DNA of 64,000 nt from Catalinimonas alkaloidigena. Its GTDB lineage: Bacteria; Bacteroidota; Bacteroidia; Cytophagales; Flexibacteraceae. Of the stretch, positions 18,749 through 28,024 are shown one piece after another. The DNA lies in contig NZ_FNFO01000005.1 of the NCBI RefSeq assembly GCF_900100765.1, positions 370,548 through 434,547 on the forward strand, in the 5' to 3' direction. Positions within the stretch are counted from its first letter, which is position 1. Each line of letters opens with the position of its first letter. The notes below the pieces were generated by a model. That model did not search any database and had not been told where the DNA came from. It worked only from the letters and a program-made list of their open reading frames with translations. A program made the position numbers and the translations under genes.

Positions 18749-19396
18749 TTACTGCATTTCCTGGAGCGCCAGGTTGTCCTGCTCCCGTTGCCACTTGCGG
18801 AGGTAGTCTTCGATGGGCTCCAGGTGCAGGCTGGCGCGGCGGTGGTTCAGGTCTTCCAGCACGGCGACCGGAAACAACGTGACTTTGCCGGTCTCTTCCT
18901 CGTAGAAAAACTGCGTTCCGTACCACTGCTTTTTGTGTTGCTGAATCAGCACCTGGTCTTGCAAAACGGCCGCCTGCAGCGGATTTACCCGCCCTTCGCG
19001 GGCAGCACGTACCAGTAATGGCACGCACACCTTCTGAAATTCCAGGTCGGCTCCTTTAACCAACAGCCAGAAGGCCGTGGCCCCGTCGTCACCAACCAGC
19101 GTGCGGTCGGGCCAGCCATAGCGCGACACGATCTGAAACAACTCGTCGGTCTGTTCGGCCAGCGTTCGGGCTATTTCCTGCATCACTTGCTGATACGTCG
19201 TGGAGTGCGGACCTTCCAATCGGAAAATCTCCAGGCGCGACTCTTCCAGGCCCGCGCGCTCGTCGCGCAATTGCAAGATCCGAAAACGCAATTCTTCCTC
19301 CTCCACGGTGAGCACACCGCCCCCCGGGTAACCCAACTGCCCATACCCAATTTGCCAACACAGCAACATTCCAATCCAGACAAACGACGTTTTCAT
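18749..19396 (-). CDS. DUF6624-like secreted protein
   Basis: The 215-residue protein begins with a signal peptide (MKTSFVWIGMLLCWQIGYGQ). The mature part is helical and contains the block RYGWPDRTLVGDDGATAFWL, then LEFQKVCVPLL and KKQWYGTQF, a pattern I recognise from DUF6624 proteins. Function is not known. The start at 19396 is chosen because the longer reading adds residues ahead of the signal sequence. It converges on the folate gene and diverges from a BrkB-type gene. Confidence 0.8.
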   Translation of the reverse strand: MKTSFVWIGMLLCWQIGYGQLGYPGGGVLTVEEEELRFRILQLRDERAGLEESRLEIFRLEGPHSTTYQQVMQEIARTLAEQTDELFQIVSRYGWPDRTLVGDDGATAFWLLVKGADLEFQKVCVPLLVRAAREGRVNPLQAAVLQDQVLIQQHKKQWYGTQFFYEEETGKVTLFPVAVLEDLNHRRASLHLEPIEDYLRKWQREQDNLALQEMQ

Positions 19397-19609
19397 GATC
19401 CAGGGAGATTCTACCACGCGGTCAAGCGGGGGTGCAAATAAACTAGTTTTTCGCGAGATTTTTTATAAAAATCCAAAGATTATTAACCACCTGATTCTGA
19501 AAAGGTTTACGCAGCCAGAAAGGCGATTGTTAGGAATTCCTGTATTATTGTTCAGGGCTTTTCCGACCGAAATCGGATGTAAGTTTCAGGTTCACTTTTC
19601 TGGTTGTCC

Positions 19610-20605
19610 ATGTCCAAACGAAAGATTCTGATTCGCCGCGGCAAAGGTGCCTGGGCCTTCGTGCAGGAGATGTACGAAGAGTGGATCAACGACAACTGCT
19701 TTAAGCTGGCGGCCGCACTTTCGTATTACACCATTTTTTCGTTGCCGCCCATCATCATCATCGTGATTTATTCGGCCGGGACCGTCTACGGTCGGGACGC
19801 GTTCAGCGGCGAGATTTTCGACAACCTGAGCGCCCTGATCGGCGACGAAGCGGCACTGGGCGTGCAGAAGATCGTGGAAAACGCTTACCTAGAAGAGTCG
19901 AAGTTTATTCCCCGCCTGATCGGGGTCGGTACGCTGGTTTTCTCGGCCACCATTCTGTTTGCCACCGTGCAGGATTCGCTCAACCTGATCTGGGGCGTGC
20001 GTGCCAAACCCGAACGCGGGTTTCTGTATTTCCTGATCAGCCGTGTGTTGTCGTTCGCCATGGTGTTGGCCTGTGGCGCCCTTCTGCTGCTTTTTCTGGT
20101 CTTCAATACGCTGCTGGTGGCGTTCCGCAACCTGATCGAAGACGTGATCAAAGGGTATTCGGTGTATTTGCTGGAAGGGATGCAGTACGTGCTGACGTTC
20201 GCCATTCTGACGCTGGTCTTTGCGGCCATGTTCAAGTTTCTGCCCGACGTCCGCCTCAAGTGGCGGTTTGTGTGGCGCGGGGCGATCCTGACGTCCGTGC
20301 TGTTTTCGATCGGGAAATCGCTGATCAGCATTTACCTCGGGCAAAGCGACTATGACTCTACGTACGGGGCCACGGCCTCCATGGTCATTCTGATCCTGTG
20401 GGTGAACTACTCGGCCTGGATATTTTTCATCGGAGCGGAGTTTATCTACGTCTACATGCGCCGACGGGGCGAGTACATCGTCCCGGCCAAAAATGCGGTG
20501 CGGGTGGTGCGGCAGGAGATCGAAGATCCTTCCCGCTACGAAGAGGCGCTCATTGCCGGAACGCGCTCCAAACACGAAGACGACGAAGATTTTTCGACGG
20601 AGTAG
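19610..20605 (+). CDS. YihY/BrkB family inner-membrane protein (first copy)
   Basis: The 331-residue protein has about six transmembrane helices and the YihY/BrkB core: ALSYYTIFSLPPIIIIVI, GVGTLVFSATILFATVQDSLNLIWGV, FKFLPDVRLKWR, and YGATASMVILILWVNYSAWIFFIGAEF. The old link to ribonuclease BN is considered wrong, and the family's transport role is unproven. The C-terminus is charged and cytoplasmic. A second member lies at 28025-29014 with similar architecture. The stop codon is one base from the stop of the convergent amidase gene. Confidence 0.9.
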   Translation: MSKRKILIRRGKGAWAFVQEMYEEWINDNCFKLAAALSYYTIFSLPPIIIIVIYSAGTVYGRDAFSGEIFDNLSALIGDEAALGVQKIVENAYLEESKFIPRLIGVGTLVFSATILFATVQDSLNLIWGVRAKPERGFLYFLISRVLSFAMVLACGALLLLFLVFNTLLVAFRNLIEDVIKGYSVYLLEGMQYVLTFAILTLVFAAMFKFLPDVRLKWRFVWRGAILTSVLFSIGKSLISIYLGQSDYDSTYGATASMVILILWVNYSAWIFFIGAEFIYVYMRRRGEYIVPAKNAVRVVRQEIEDPSRYEEALIAGTRSKHEDDEDFSTE

Positions 20606-20606
20606 C

Positions 20607-22139
20607 TCATTCGGCGTAGTCTGGCGGGCGGCGCGCAAACCAGGGTGCCTGGCGTTCCAGCTGCGCCGCCAACCGCAACAGCACGTCTTCGGCCCCGAAG
20701 CGCCCGATGAACTGCGCGCCACACGGCAGCCCCGCCGCGGTCCAGTGCAACGGCACCGACATGGCCGGTAACCCACACAAATTGGCCACCTGTGTATAAG
20801 GAACGGCCTGCAGATTTTTTTTGGCAGTGTCCCACACCACGCCCGATTTGCGCAACAGCTTGCCCGCTCCCATCCGATTCAGCACCTTCAGCCCCAGTCG
20901 TTCCATTCCTTTGAGTTGGTTTTGCCCGACACGCAGCGGCGGTTGTGCCAGCGTGGGCGTCAGCATCAGGTCGTAGCGTTCGTGAAACGCCCCGAAGCGG
21001 CGGGCAATCGCGTTCCACTGACGACGCGTCTCGGCAAAATCGCCGGCGGTAAACGTTTCGCCCAACAACGCCATGGTAAAGGTAGCCTCTTCGATATCGC
21101 CGGGGCGCGCCGGACCGCCCAGGTCCCCCCGCAGTTGCCGGACCGTGGCGGCCACTTCGCCGAAATACATCATCAGGTACGCGTCGGTCACCTGCACACC
21201 CTCCCACGGCAGCGGCACCTCCTCGACCGTATGGCCCGCTTCTTTTAACATCCTGACCGCCTTTGCGACCGCCTGCTGGCAGTCGGGGTGCACGTCGCCC
21301 TGCGGCAACGGATGCGCCACGCTCCAGCCGATGCGCAAGGGTTCGACTTCCTGCCGCACCTCGTCCGCATAGGGACGTTTCGGCGGCGTAATGACGTACG
21401 GATCGCCGGGCTCTGCGCCCTGCAACAGGTCCAGCATGGCAGCACTGTCGCGTACGCTCCGCGACACTACGTGGGGCACCGACGCGCCCTGCCAGATCTC
21501 GCCGTACTCCGGTGCGGCCGAAACGCGCCCACGGCTCGGTTTCAGGCCAAACAGCGCACAACACGCTGCCGGAATTCGGATGGACCCGCCTCCGTCGCTG
21601 GCCCCGGCCATCGGCACCATGCCTGCCGCCACCGCCGCCGCCGCGCCGCCGCTCGACCCGCCCGGCGTGTGGGCTGTCTGCCAAGGGTTCCGCGTGGGGC
21701 CGTAGGCTTCCGGCTCGGTTACCCCCATCAGGGCAAATTCCGGCGTGTTGGTCAGCCCCAGCACCACCAACCCCGCCGCGCGCACCCGCCGCACATAGGC
21801 GCTGTCCGCATGCGCCACCCGGTGCCGCAAGGCCCGCGACCCGGCCGTGAGCGGCGCGCCCTTAAACGCGGTATTGAGGTCTTTTAACAAAAACGGTACC
21901 CCTGCCAACGGTCCGGCCACGGGTTGCTGCGTCCAGACGTCCAGCTGGTCGTACAGCTTGTGCACGACCGCATTCAGGGCCGGGTTGTACCGCTCGATTC
22001 GCGCCATGGCGGCTTCGCCTACTTCCCGCACGGAAAGCTCGTTCCGGCGGATGAGGTCCGCTAGGCCGGTAGCGTCAAAATGCGCGTATTCGGGAAAAGG
22101 GAGCGTTGCCAAACGTGTATCAGTTCTGAAAGAATACAA
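20607..22139 (-). CDS. Amidase (amidase-signature family)
   Basis: The 510-residue enzyme carries the Ser-cisSer-Lys triad of the amidase signature family: Lys86 in FLLKDLN, Ser163 in the GGSSGG loop (160-165) and nucleophile Ser186 in DGGGSIRIP. Neighbouring stretches GLTNTPEFAL and GLKPSRGRVS are also typical. There is no signal peptide, so it is cytoplasmic. It is not GatA by context, since no gatB or gatC is nearby, and it more likely hydrolyses small amides. The coding region is markedly GC-rich. It is convergent with the BrkB gene. Confidence 0.92.
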   Translation of the reverse strand: MYSFRTDTRLATLPFPEYAHFDATGLADLIRRNELSVREVGEAAMARIERYNPALNAVVHKLYDQLDVWTQQPVAGPLAGVPFLLKDLNTAFKGAPLTAGSRALRHRVAHADSAYVRRVRAAGLVVLGLTNTPEFALMGVTEPEAYGPTRNPWQTAHTPGGSSGGAAAAVAAGMVPMAGASDGGGSIRIPAACCALFGLKPSRGRVSAAPEYGEIWQGASVPHVVSRSVRDSAAMLDLLQGAEPGDPYVITPPKRPYADEVRQEVEPLRIGWSVAHPLPQGDVHPDCQQAVAKAVRMLKEAGHTVEEVPLPWEGVQVTDAYLMMYFGEVAATVRQLRGDLGGPARPGDIEEATFTMALLGETFTAGDFAETRRQWNAIARRFGAFHERYDLMLTPTLAQPPLRVGQNQLKGMERLGLKVLNRMGAGKLLRKSGVVWDTAKKNLQAVPYTQVANLCGLPAMSVPLHWTAAGLPCGAQFIGRFGAEDVLLRLAAQLERQAPWFARRPPDYAE

Positions 22140-22305
22140 TTGTCTCCCGCGATATTATGGAATTGCAGGTAAATAGTGTCGTCACCTTTCTCCAACTTTC
22201 TGTTCATTGAGCGGCCATCACCTTACACACGCGACACCAGGCGAGTTTTGTTAACGCTTGTCTTCCGCTTAGTTTCATTTCAGCTTTTTTCATCCGTGTG
22301 CGTCT

Positions 22306-22896
22306 ATGCAAGTCATTGTGATGGTCAGCCGGTTGCTCTGCATCGTTTACGCAGGGTTCTGTACGCTGCTCCTTTTGGATCTGAATGTATTCCCTCTGAC
22401 CACGTCGTACGATCGTGTTCTCTACCTTAAACAACAGTACGAGTCGCGAGGGCGGTATCAGTCGGGGCGCTCGCCTTCAAACACACAACTTTTGGTTACG
22501 GAGGCGCATGCTTACCAAGTGCCTCGTTTCAGTACTTTCGCTTGGTGGCCCACCGAAGTTGTGGAGGTACGGTCTACGCAAATTTTCAATTTGGTCAAGA
22601 CCAGCTTTGTCCAGGTTGAAGACGAAGTTTACGAGCTTAGGATGTCAGGAGGTACGATCTTTACGAGTTTCCAGGTCGTCCCGATGCTACTGCTGCTGAC
22701 GTCCGGCTTAAGCCTACGTGCCTGGCACGACGAAGACAACATTGACCGATATGCCTTTGGGAATACATTTCTGTTCTTAATTTTACTTTATCTACTCATT
22801 CATTACGGTTTTCTTCATCACACGATCTACGGCTTTCTTTTCTTCCTGTTTGGCTTAGCACGCGCTAGGAGTACAAAGAAAAGTCGGATCGGGTAA
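22306..22896 (+). CDS. Hypothetical membrane protein, AT-richer than neighbours
   Basis: The 196-residue protein has an N-terminal membrane segment (about 8-27), a soluble loop of about 90 residues that should be extracytoplasmic, and two or three C-terminal hydrophobic segments (about 122-138, 150-168 and 172-186) ending in a basic tail. I do not recognise the family. Base composition is visibly lower in GC than flanking genes, which may mean recent acquisition. It precedes the DUF2264 gene by 27 bases in the same direction, but the pairing has no clear meaning. Confidence 0.65.
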   Translation: MQVIVMVSRLLCIVYAGFCTLLLLDLNVFPLTTSYDRVLYLKQQYESRGRYQSGRSPSNTQLLVTEAHAYQVPRFSTFAWWPTEVVEVRSTQIFNLVKTSFVQVEDEVYELRMSGGTIFTSFQVVPMLLLLTSGLSLRAWHDEDNIDRYAFGNTFLFLILLYLLIHYGFLHHTIYGFLFFLFGLARARSTKKSRIG

Positions 22897-22923
22897 ACAC
22901 AACCGACAGACCACTCAGCACCC

Positions 22924-24186
22924 ATGCACCGCCGTACCTTTGCCAAATCCATTCCCGCTTTATTGCTGGCTCCTACCCTTGCCCACGCTACGCCCGAAGC
23001 AGCGACTACGCTGCGCAGCGCAACGTCGCTGGAGGGTCCCGCGAATGTGCGCCACTTCTGGTATTCGACCTTGGCGCGCATTGCCGACCCGGTACTGGAC
23101 AACCTGGCGATGGGCAAACTGAAAAAACGGATGCCTGTGGAAGCGAAAGCCGGGCACGAACAGGACCGCCGTGAGGTAACGTACCTGGAAGCCTTCGGAC
23201 GCTTACTGGCAGGAATGACCCCCTGGCTTGAGTTGGGACCGGACAGCACGTCGGAGGGACAGGTGCGCGACCGTTACCTGCAGGTGACGCACCGGGCGCT
23301 GCAACAGGCCGTCGATCCGAAGGGACCCGATTTTATGAACTTTAACCGGGGGAAGCAGCCGCTCGTCGATGCGGCGTTTCTGGCGCACGGGTTGTTGCGT
23401 GCCCCCACGCAACTCTGGCAAAAAGCCGACGCTACCACGCAACAGCGCCTCATCGACGCGATGGTCTCGTCGCGGGCCATTGCACCTTACTACAGCAACT
23501 GGCTCCTGTTCAGCGCCATGGTCGAAGCGTTTCTGCTGGACGCAGGCCAACCCTGGGACGAAATGCGCGTGGACCTGGCCGTGCGCAAACACCTGGAGTG
23601 GTACAAAGGCGACGGCCTGTACGGCGACGGCCCCGATTTTCACTGGGACTATTACAACAGCTATGTGATCCAGCCGATGCTGCTCGACATTTTGCGCGTG
23701 CTGCACAAGTACCAGCATCCGCTGGGCGAACACCTGGACGTAGTGCTGGCGCGGGCGCAACGCTATGCCGAAATTCAGGAACGGCTCATTTCGCCGGAAG
23801 GCACATTTCCGCCCATCGGTCGCTCGCTTCCGTACCGCTTCGGGGCCTTTCAGTTACTGGCCCAGATGGCCTTGCTACGCGCACTGCCGCTCCACATCCA
23901 GCCTTCGCAGGTGCGGAGCGCCCTGACGGCGGTGATCCACCGCATGATCGAGGCGCCGGGCACGTTCGACAAAGACGGCTGGCTGCGCATCGGCTTTTTC
24001 GGCCACCAGCCCGACATTGCCGAAACCTACATTTCGACGGGCAGTTTGTACCTGTGCAGCGTCGGGCTGCTGCCGCTCGGCCTGCCCCCGGACGATGTAT
24101 TCTGGTCGGAAGCCGATGCCGACTGGACGGCCAAAAAGGTATGGGCGGGGTTGAACGTACCGCCCGATCATGCCCTTGGCGTGTAG
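22924..24186 (+). CDS. DUF2264 family protein, probable secreted carbohydrate-related enzyme
   Basis: The 420-residue protein has a signal peptide (to about 22, ending AHA) with RRTFAKS, which is weakly twin-arginine-like. The body matches DUF2264: WYSTLARIADPVLDNLA, FGRLLAGMTPWLEL, YYSNWLLFSAMVEAFLL, YGDGPDFHWDYYNSYVIQPML. This is a helical, (alpha/alpha)-toroid-like fold seen near polysaccharide-use genes in Bacteroidota, and a lyase or hydrolase activity is suspected for the family. No other polysaccharide-use gene is adjacent, apart from the GH16 gene about 700 bases on. Confidence 0.88.
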   Translation: MHRRTFAKSIPALLLAPTLAHATPEAATTLRSATSLEGPANVRHFWYSTLARIADPVLDNLAMGKLKKRMPVEAKAGHEQDRREVTYLEAFGRLLAGMTPWLELGPDSTSEGQVRDRYLQVTHRALQQAVDPKGPDFMNFNRGKQPLVDAAFLAHGLLRAPTQLWQKADATTQQRLIDAMVSSRAIAPYYSNWLLFSAMVEAFLLDAGQPWDEMRVDLAVRKHLEWYKGDGLYGDGPDFHWDYYNSYVIQPMLLDILRVLHKYQHPLGEHLDVVLARAQRYAEIQERLISPEGTFPPIGRSLPYRFGAFQLLAQMALLRALPLHIQPSQVRSALTAVIHRMIEAPGTFDKDGWLRIGFFGHQPDIAETYISTGSLYLCSVGLLPLGLPPDDVFWSEADADWTAKKVWAGLNVPPDHALGV

Positions 24187-24244
24187 CCTGTGGGCTTTGC
24201 CCGCGCTGCTGTAACTTGCCGGTGCTCCACCATCCCTGTTGCGT

Positions 24245-24541
24245 ATGAAAGCCCAGAAAAAGTGTCCCTCCTGCGGCGAATGGTCGCCCTGGCTTCAGAA
24301 ACCGGATGACCGTTGTTTCTATTGTGATGCGTTGCTCGATCCGCGCGCCCACACGATTGAACAGGAACGTGCTGAACAGGAAGCCGAAAACAAAAAGAAA
24401 ATCGAGGCCATCGTGCTGCCCATTCACCCGGAAGACGGATTTTTTGCCCGCCTGGGCAAACGGGTGTTCAATGTGGTCCAGCTCGTGTTCGTCGCGATCC
24501 TCTCGTTTTTTATCTGGTTGATTACCGTGATGGCAGGATGA
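24245..24541 (+). CDS. Small zinc-ribbon membrane protein
   Basis: The 98-residue protein has an N-terminal zinc ribbon with CPSC (Cys7, Cys10) and CFYC (Cys24, Cys27), a charged helix rich in E and K (about 37-57), and one C-terminal transmembrane helix (about 76-96). The start at ATG 24245 is preferred over an upstream TTG. Its TGA overlaps the ATG of the next gene (ATGA), so the two are coupled. Function is unknown; the pairing suggests a small membrane complex. Confidence 0.78.
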   Translation: MKAQKKCPSCGEWSPWLQKPDDRCFYCDALLDPRAHTIEQERAEQEAENKKKIEAIVLPIHPEDGFFARLGKRVFNVVQLVFVAILSFFIWLITVMAG

Positions 24542-24915
24542 AACTGACGCCCCTTGTTCACCCCCTGTTTCTGGCGGCCGCCGCGCTGTTCGGGTTGCAT
24601 CAGTTCCTGCAAAAAGGACTTCGGCTTGCGATTCCGTTGCTCGACAACTACCTGGACGATCTGCTGTGCCTGCCGGTGGTACTTTCGCTGGCGCTGGTGG
24701 CGCTGCGCGAAGGCGTGGTGCGGCAACCGACCTACACGCTTTCCACACGGCAGGTCGTATTTGCCACAGCTTATTTTGCCCTCGCCTTCGAAGTGGTCAT
24801 TCCCCACTTTCATGCCGGTTACACGGCCGATCTGCTCGACGTGGTGATGTATGCGCTCGGGGCCTGGGGGTTTCTGCGCTGGCTCAACCGCCCGGCCGTG
24901 ACGCAACCCTCGTAA
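24538..24915 (+). CDS. Small four-helix inner-membrane protein
   Basis: The 125-residue protein has about four hydrophobic segments (near 8-24, 43-58, 72-90 and 97-115). It resembles short Cytophagales proteins often labelled magnesium citrate secondary transporter; that label is weakly based and I would not rely on it. It is translationally coupled by a 4-base overlap to the zinc-ribbon protein. It is convergent with the GH16 gene, with only three bases between the stops. Confidence 0.75.
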   Translation: MKLTPLVHPLFLAAAALFGLHQFLQKGLRLAIPLLDNYLDDLLCLPVVLSLALVALREGVVRQPTYTLSTRQVVFATAYFALAFEVVIPHFHAGYTADLLDVVMYALGAWGFLRWLNRPAVTQPS

Positions 24916-24918
24916 CGG

Positions 24919-27432
24919 TTAACGTTGCAACAGGAGCTTCTGAACATACGTCCCTTGCGGCGTTTGCAACCGACCGAAATAAACGCCGTTGGGCAGGTCC
25001 ACTGGTCGCCACGTTTTTTGTTGCGGACCGGCCGGAACCGAGGCTTCGTCCAGCAAAACATCGACCACTTGCCCCAAGGCATTCAGAATGTGTAGCGAAA
25101 CCGGACTACGTTGCGGCAGCGCAAAGTGGAGGGTCGCCTCGCGGGTTACGGGGTTGGGATAGGCCTGCAACGATGCATGCGTTCTTGCCAGGTCCGATAC
25201 ATCGGTTACATCCTGATCGTCGAACAGCCAGTAGTCGGTGCGGAACGTAGCGTCGGCCCCCGAAGTGCTGATCACCGTCACGATCACGTAGACCAGCTGC
25301 CCGTTGCCGCCGTTGCCGGTCGAGATGGCATCCAGCACGCCATTGCCACCTGTCAGGAAAGAGTTATCGTCGACAAACTCGCTCAGCGGAATGGAAACCC
25401 ACTGCCACCCCTGCCCCGTAATCACTTCCGCCCCCGAGCCCTCCGGCCCCACGGTCAGGTTGTACTGAAACTCATCGTCAGCACCGTTGTTAGGTGAAGG
25501 AATGGCATTGTCCCCGTCGTCGTCGTCCTGCAGGTTGATTTCCAGGGTATAGGTTTGCTCGCGTTCGGCCCCGTCGAGTGAGTCGGGGTTAATCCACAAA
25601 TGGAAGTAGGTGAGGCCGGACAGGTCGACCGGATGGTTCCGGCCAAAGCCGCCCACGTAGCCGGGCGTTCCTCCCGATCCCCAGCCGGTTTGCAGCGAAT
25701 AGCTACCGCCATTCATCGGCGGCAGATCGGCGTTGTTGGGTCCGATGCCCCCACCCCCAACCGCGCCGTTGAAGGCAATCCAGCCGTTGGCCTCCGGCGC
25801 GCCGTGCTCCATGTCGTCGAACACCACGGGTGTTCCGGGCGGAATCGAGGCGGTGACGGCGACGTAGTTGATGCGAAAATCGCTTTGCAACATCGTCAGC
25901 CATAAGGTTTGCACGCCCGCTTCCAGCATGAGGCGGTTCACGCCCACGGTTTTCCACTGATTGTTTCCACCGGTACCGGCAAAGCGAAGGGTGTCCATCG
26001 GCGTGGCTTCCCCGAAGGCAATCGCGACGGCTCCGCTATCGGCAGCTGCCACCCGCAGTTGCAGATCGTACTCACCCGCCTCGGCGACCTCAACGGTATA
26101 GGAAAGCCACTCGCCCGCCTGAATACCGGCCACAGCATACCCCGCACCACCGTCCTGCACGGCATCGACCTCAACCCCTTCGCCCGTCCGGTACACGCCC
26201 GTCAGGTTGGTTTCGTCGGATTCGTGGTAGCCAGTTCCTTCTCCACCCAGATCAAAATTTTCGGCTTCGATACGGCCGGGCAACGGGGCGGGACGCATCA
26301 GGTAAGGCGCTTGTACACACTCGGCCCCGACGGTCACGTGGAGGGTATCGGCACCGGTCTGCCCAAGGTCGTCGGTTACGGTAGCGATCAATTCGTAACA
26401 CCCGGCAGCAATGCCCTCCACCGTCAGTTCGTACGGTGCTTCAGCATCTTCCCCCAACAGGCCATCTCCCTGGAAAAACTGCACACTGCGGACCACGCCT
26501 TCGGACACCACGTCTGCCGTCAGGGTCACGGCACTCCCCGGTTCCAGCATCGCGCTGTCGGCCGGACTGGTCAGCATAACGGTCGGGGCGGCCTGTTCTT
26601 TCTGGTACACCCGCACGTAGTCGATCATGTACTGCTGCGGAAACACCGTGCTTTCGTCAGGATTGCCAGGCAGGTTTCCTCCGACGGCCAGGTTCAGGAC
26701 GATGTGGAAATCGACGTCGAACGGTGCCGGATATGGCCCGGCCGTAGAGTACCAATCGGTTTGTGTAGCGTACAGCGAGTCGTCGACATACCAGCGGATT
26801 GCGCCATACTCCCATTCGATGGCGAATACGTGAAACGCTTCGGGGAACGTGCCTTCGGTCAGAAAAAAGTCGTTGCCGGAATAGACGTTGTTGGGCCAGG
26901 GGCCGCCGTAGTGCAGGGTGCCGAACGCACGATTCGGTTCGTCGCCCGTGTATTCCATGATGTCGATCTCACCACTGGCGGCCCACCCACCATACGGAGA
27001 GTCGGAAGGCAGCATCCAGAATGCCGGCCAAATGCCCTGCCCCACCGGCAGTTTCGCCCGCATCTCCATGCGCCCGAAAGTCCAGTCGCCTTTTCCGAGG
27101 GTGCGTAAACGCGCCGAAGTATAGTCGTACCCTTCGAACGATTCCTGCTTCGCGGTGATGGTCAACATGCCATCGGCCACGGTGGCGTTCTCGGCACGGT
27201 AGTACTCCAGTTCGTTGTTGCCCCATCCGGCGGGCAGCCCTACGTCGGTACCGTCGCCGAGTTGGAACGACCATTTGGTCTGATCGACCGTGTCGGCGTC
27301 GAACTCGTCGGCCCAGACCAGTTGATAGTCCTGAGCGGCCAGCGGTGGCACGGTGCCGAGCAACAGACACAGCCCGCCGCAGCACAGAGAGAAGCGAAAA
27401 CTACGCGATACAAAACGGTAGAAAGTAGGCAT
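24919..27432 (-). CDS. Secreted modular GH16 glucanase with CBM6 and T9SS signal
   Basis: The 837-residue protein has a signal peptide (1-33), a GH16 catalytic domain (about 36-277) with the laminarinase motif GEIDIME, giving nucleophile Glu155, Asp157 and acid/base Glu160, an Ig-like domain (283-368), a CBM6 carbohydrate-binding module (387-528), a glycine/aspartate-rich beta module I cannot name (about 536-735), and a type IX secretion C-terminal domain (about 750-837, YPNP ... PNGVYFGRL). It should be exported to the surface or medium and cut beta-1,3-glucans such as laminarin. The start at 27432 puts the signal peptide first. Confidence 0.93.
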   Translation of the reverse strand: MPTFYRFVSRSFRFSLCCGGLCLLLGTVPPLAAQDYQLVWADEFDADTVDQTKWSFQLGDGTDVGLPAGWGNNELEYYRAENATVADGMLTITAKQESFEGYDYTSARLRTLGKGDWTFGRMEMRAKLPVGQGIWPAFWMLPSDSPYGGWAASGEIDIMEYTGDEPNRAFGTLHYGGPWPNNVYSGNDFFLTEGTFPEAFHVFAIEWEYGAIRWYVDDSLYATQTDWYSTAGPYPAPFDVDFHIVLNLAVGGNLPGNPDESTVFPQQYMIDYVRVYQKEQAAPTVMLTSPADSAMLEPGSAVTLTADVVSEGVVRSVQFFQGDGLLGEDAEAPYELTVEGIAAGCYELIATVTDDLGQTGADTLHVTVGAECVQAPYLMRPAPLPGRIEAENFDLGGEGTGYHESDETNLTGVYRTGEGVEVDAVQDGGAGYAVAGIQAGEWLSYTVEVAEAGEYDLQLRVAAADSGAVAIAFGEATPMDTLRFAGTGGNNQWKTVGVNRLMLEAGVQTLWLTMLQSDFRINYVAVTASIPPGTPVVFDDMEHGAPEANGWIAFNGAVGGGGIGPNNADLPPMNGGSYSLQTGWGSGGTPGYVGGFGRNHPVDLSGLTYFHLWINPDSLDGAEREQTYTLEINLQDDDDGDNAIPSPNNGADDEFQYNLTVGPEGSGAEVITGQGWQWVSIPLSEFVDDNSFLTGGNGVLDAISTGNGGNGQLVYVIVTVISTSGADATFRTDYWLFDDQDVTDVSDLARTHASLQAYPNPVTREATLHFALPQRSPVSLHILNALGQVVDVLLDEASVPAGPQQKTWRPVDLPNGVYFGRLQTPQGTYVQKLLLQR

Positions 27433-27536
27433 ACACGTGGTGGTTTGGATGGAATTGTAGGTGGCACTTAAGTTGAGCAACTTGCCACGATTTTCCAAAA
27501 AAGGCACCCTAAACTCTTCTCTTTCACCGATTTACA

Positions 27537-27577
27537 CCACAAGGCCCCGTGCACCAGGGGTGCGCAGGGCCTTGTGG
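27537..27577. terminator. Long hairpin between charged-repeat gene and GH16
   Basis: Arms CCACAAGGCCC (27537-27547) and GGGCCTTGTGG (27567-27577) are perfectly complementary, and the interior pairs further (GTGCACC with GGTGCGC), leaving a 3-base loop. It lies just past the stop of the leftward charged-repeat gene. No T run follows directly, so it may be an RNA-stabilising hairpin rather than a classic terminator. Confidence 0.6.
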
Positions 27578-27598
27578 CAGGGATGCGTTAACGGACGT

Positions 27599-27895
27599 CT
27601 AGCCGCGACGGCGGCGCGTGGCCGGGGTGTTGCGGCGGTCGCGACGATCTTCCCGCCGGTCGCTTACATCCTCACGGCGATCGTGTACATCTTCCAGGCG
27701 ATCCAACACGCCCCCCTGATGGCGCGCATCCCGGACGTCTTCGCGGCGGTCGCGACGGTCTTCCCGACGATCGCGCACGTCCTCGCGACGGTCAATGCGA
27801 TTCACGACACGCTTGCGGGGCGGCACCGGATGCGCATCGGCCGAAAAAGCGGTTAACATTCCGATCAGGACCAGGCTCTTCAGTAACGTTCTCAT
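27599..27895 (-). CDS. Secreted RRED-repeat protein, low complexity
   Basis: The 98-residue protein has a signal peptide (cleavage near ADA, 21) and then consists almost only of a degenerate repeat with R-R-E-D and D-R-R cores from residue 34 to 88, ending in a run of arginines. The mature protein is extremely charged with alternating basic and acidic residues, and should form a single long helix or a disordered rod. I do not know a function. The repeats make DNA slippage likely, so length may vary between strains. Confidence 0.72.
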   Translation of the reverse strand: MRTLLKSLVLIGMLTAFSADAHPVPPRKRVVNRIDRREDVRDRREDRRDRREDVRDARHQGGVLDRLEDVHDRREDVSDRREDRRDRRNTPATRRRRG

Positions 27896-28024
27896 GGCAA
27901 TTGGCTTTTGGGTTAATCTATGTTAATTCGACTAATCAAATCTTTTGCCAAAAAATCAGCGTACTGACGAGACGTTCTTCAACCGACTCGAAATCAATCC
28001 GATAAAAAAATCGTACGTACCTAC

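Noticed and set aside
24538..24915. Citrate transporter label for the small membrane protein
   Set aside because: The protein is far too short for a citrate transporter; the label seems inherited from weak annotation.
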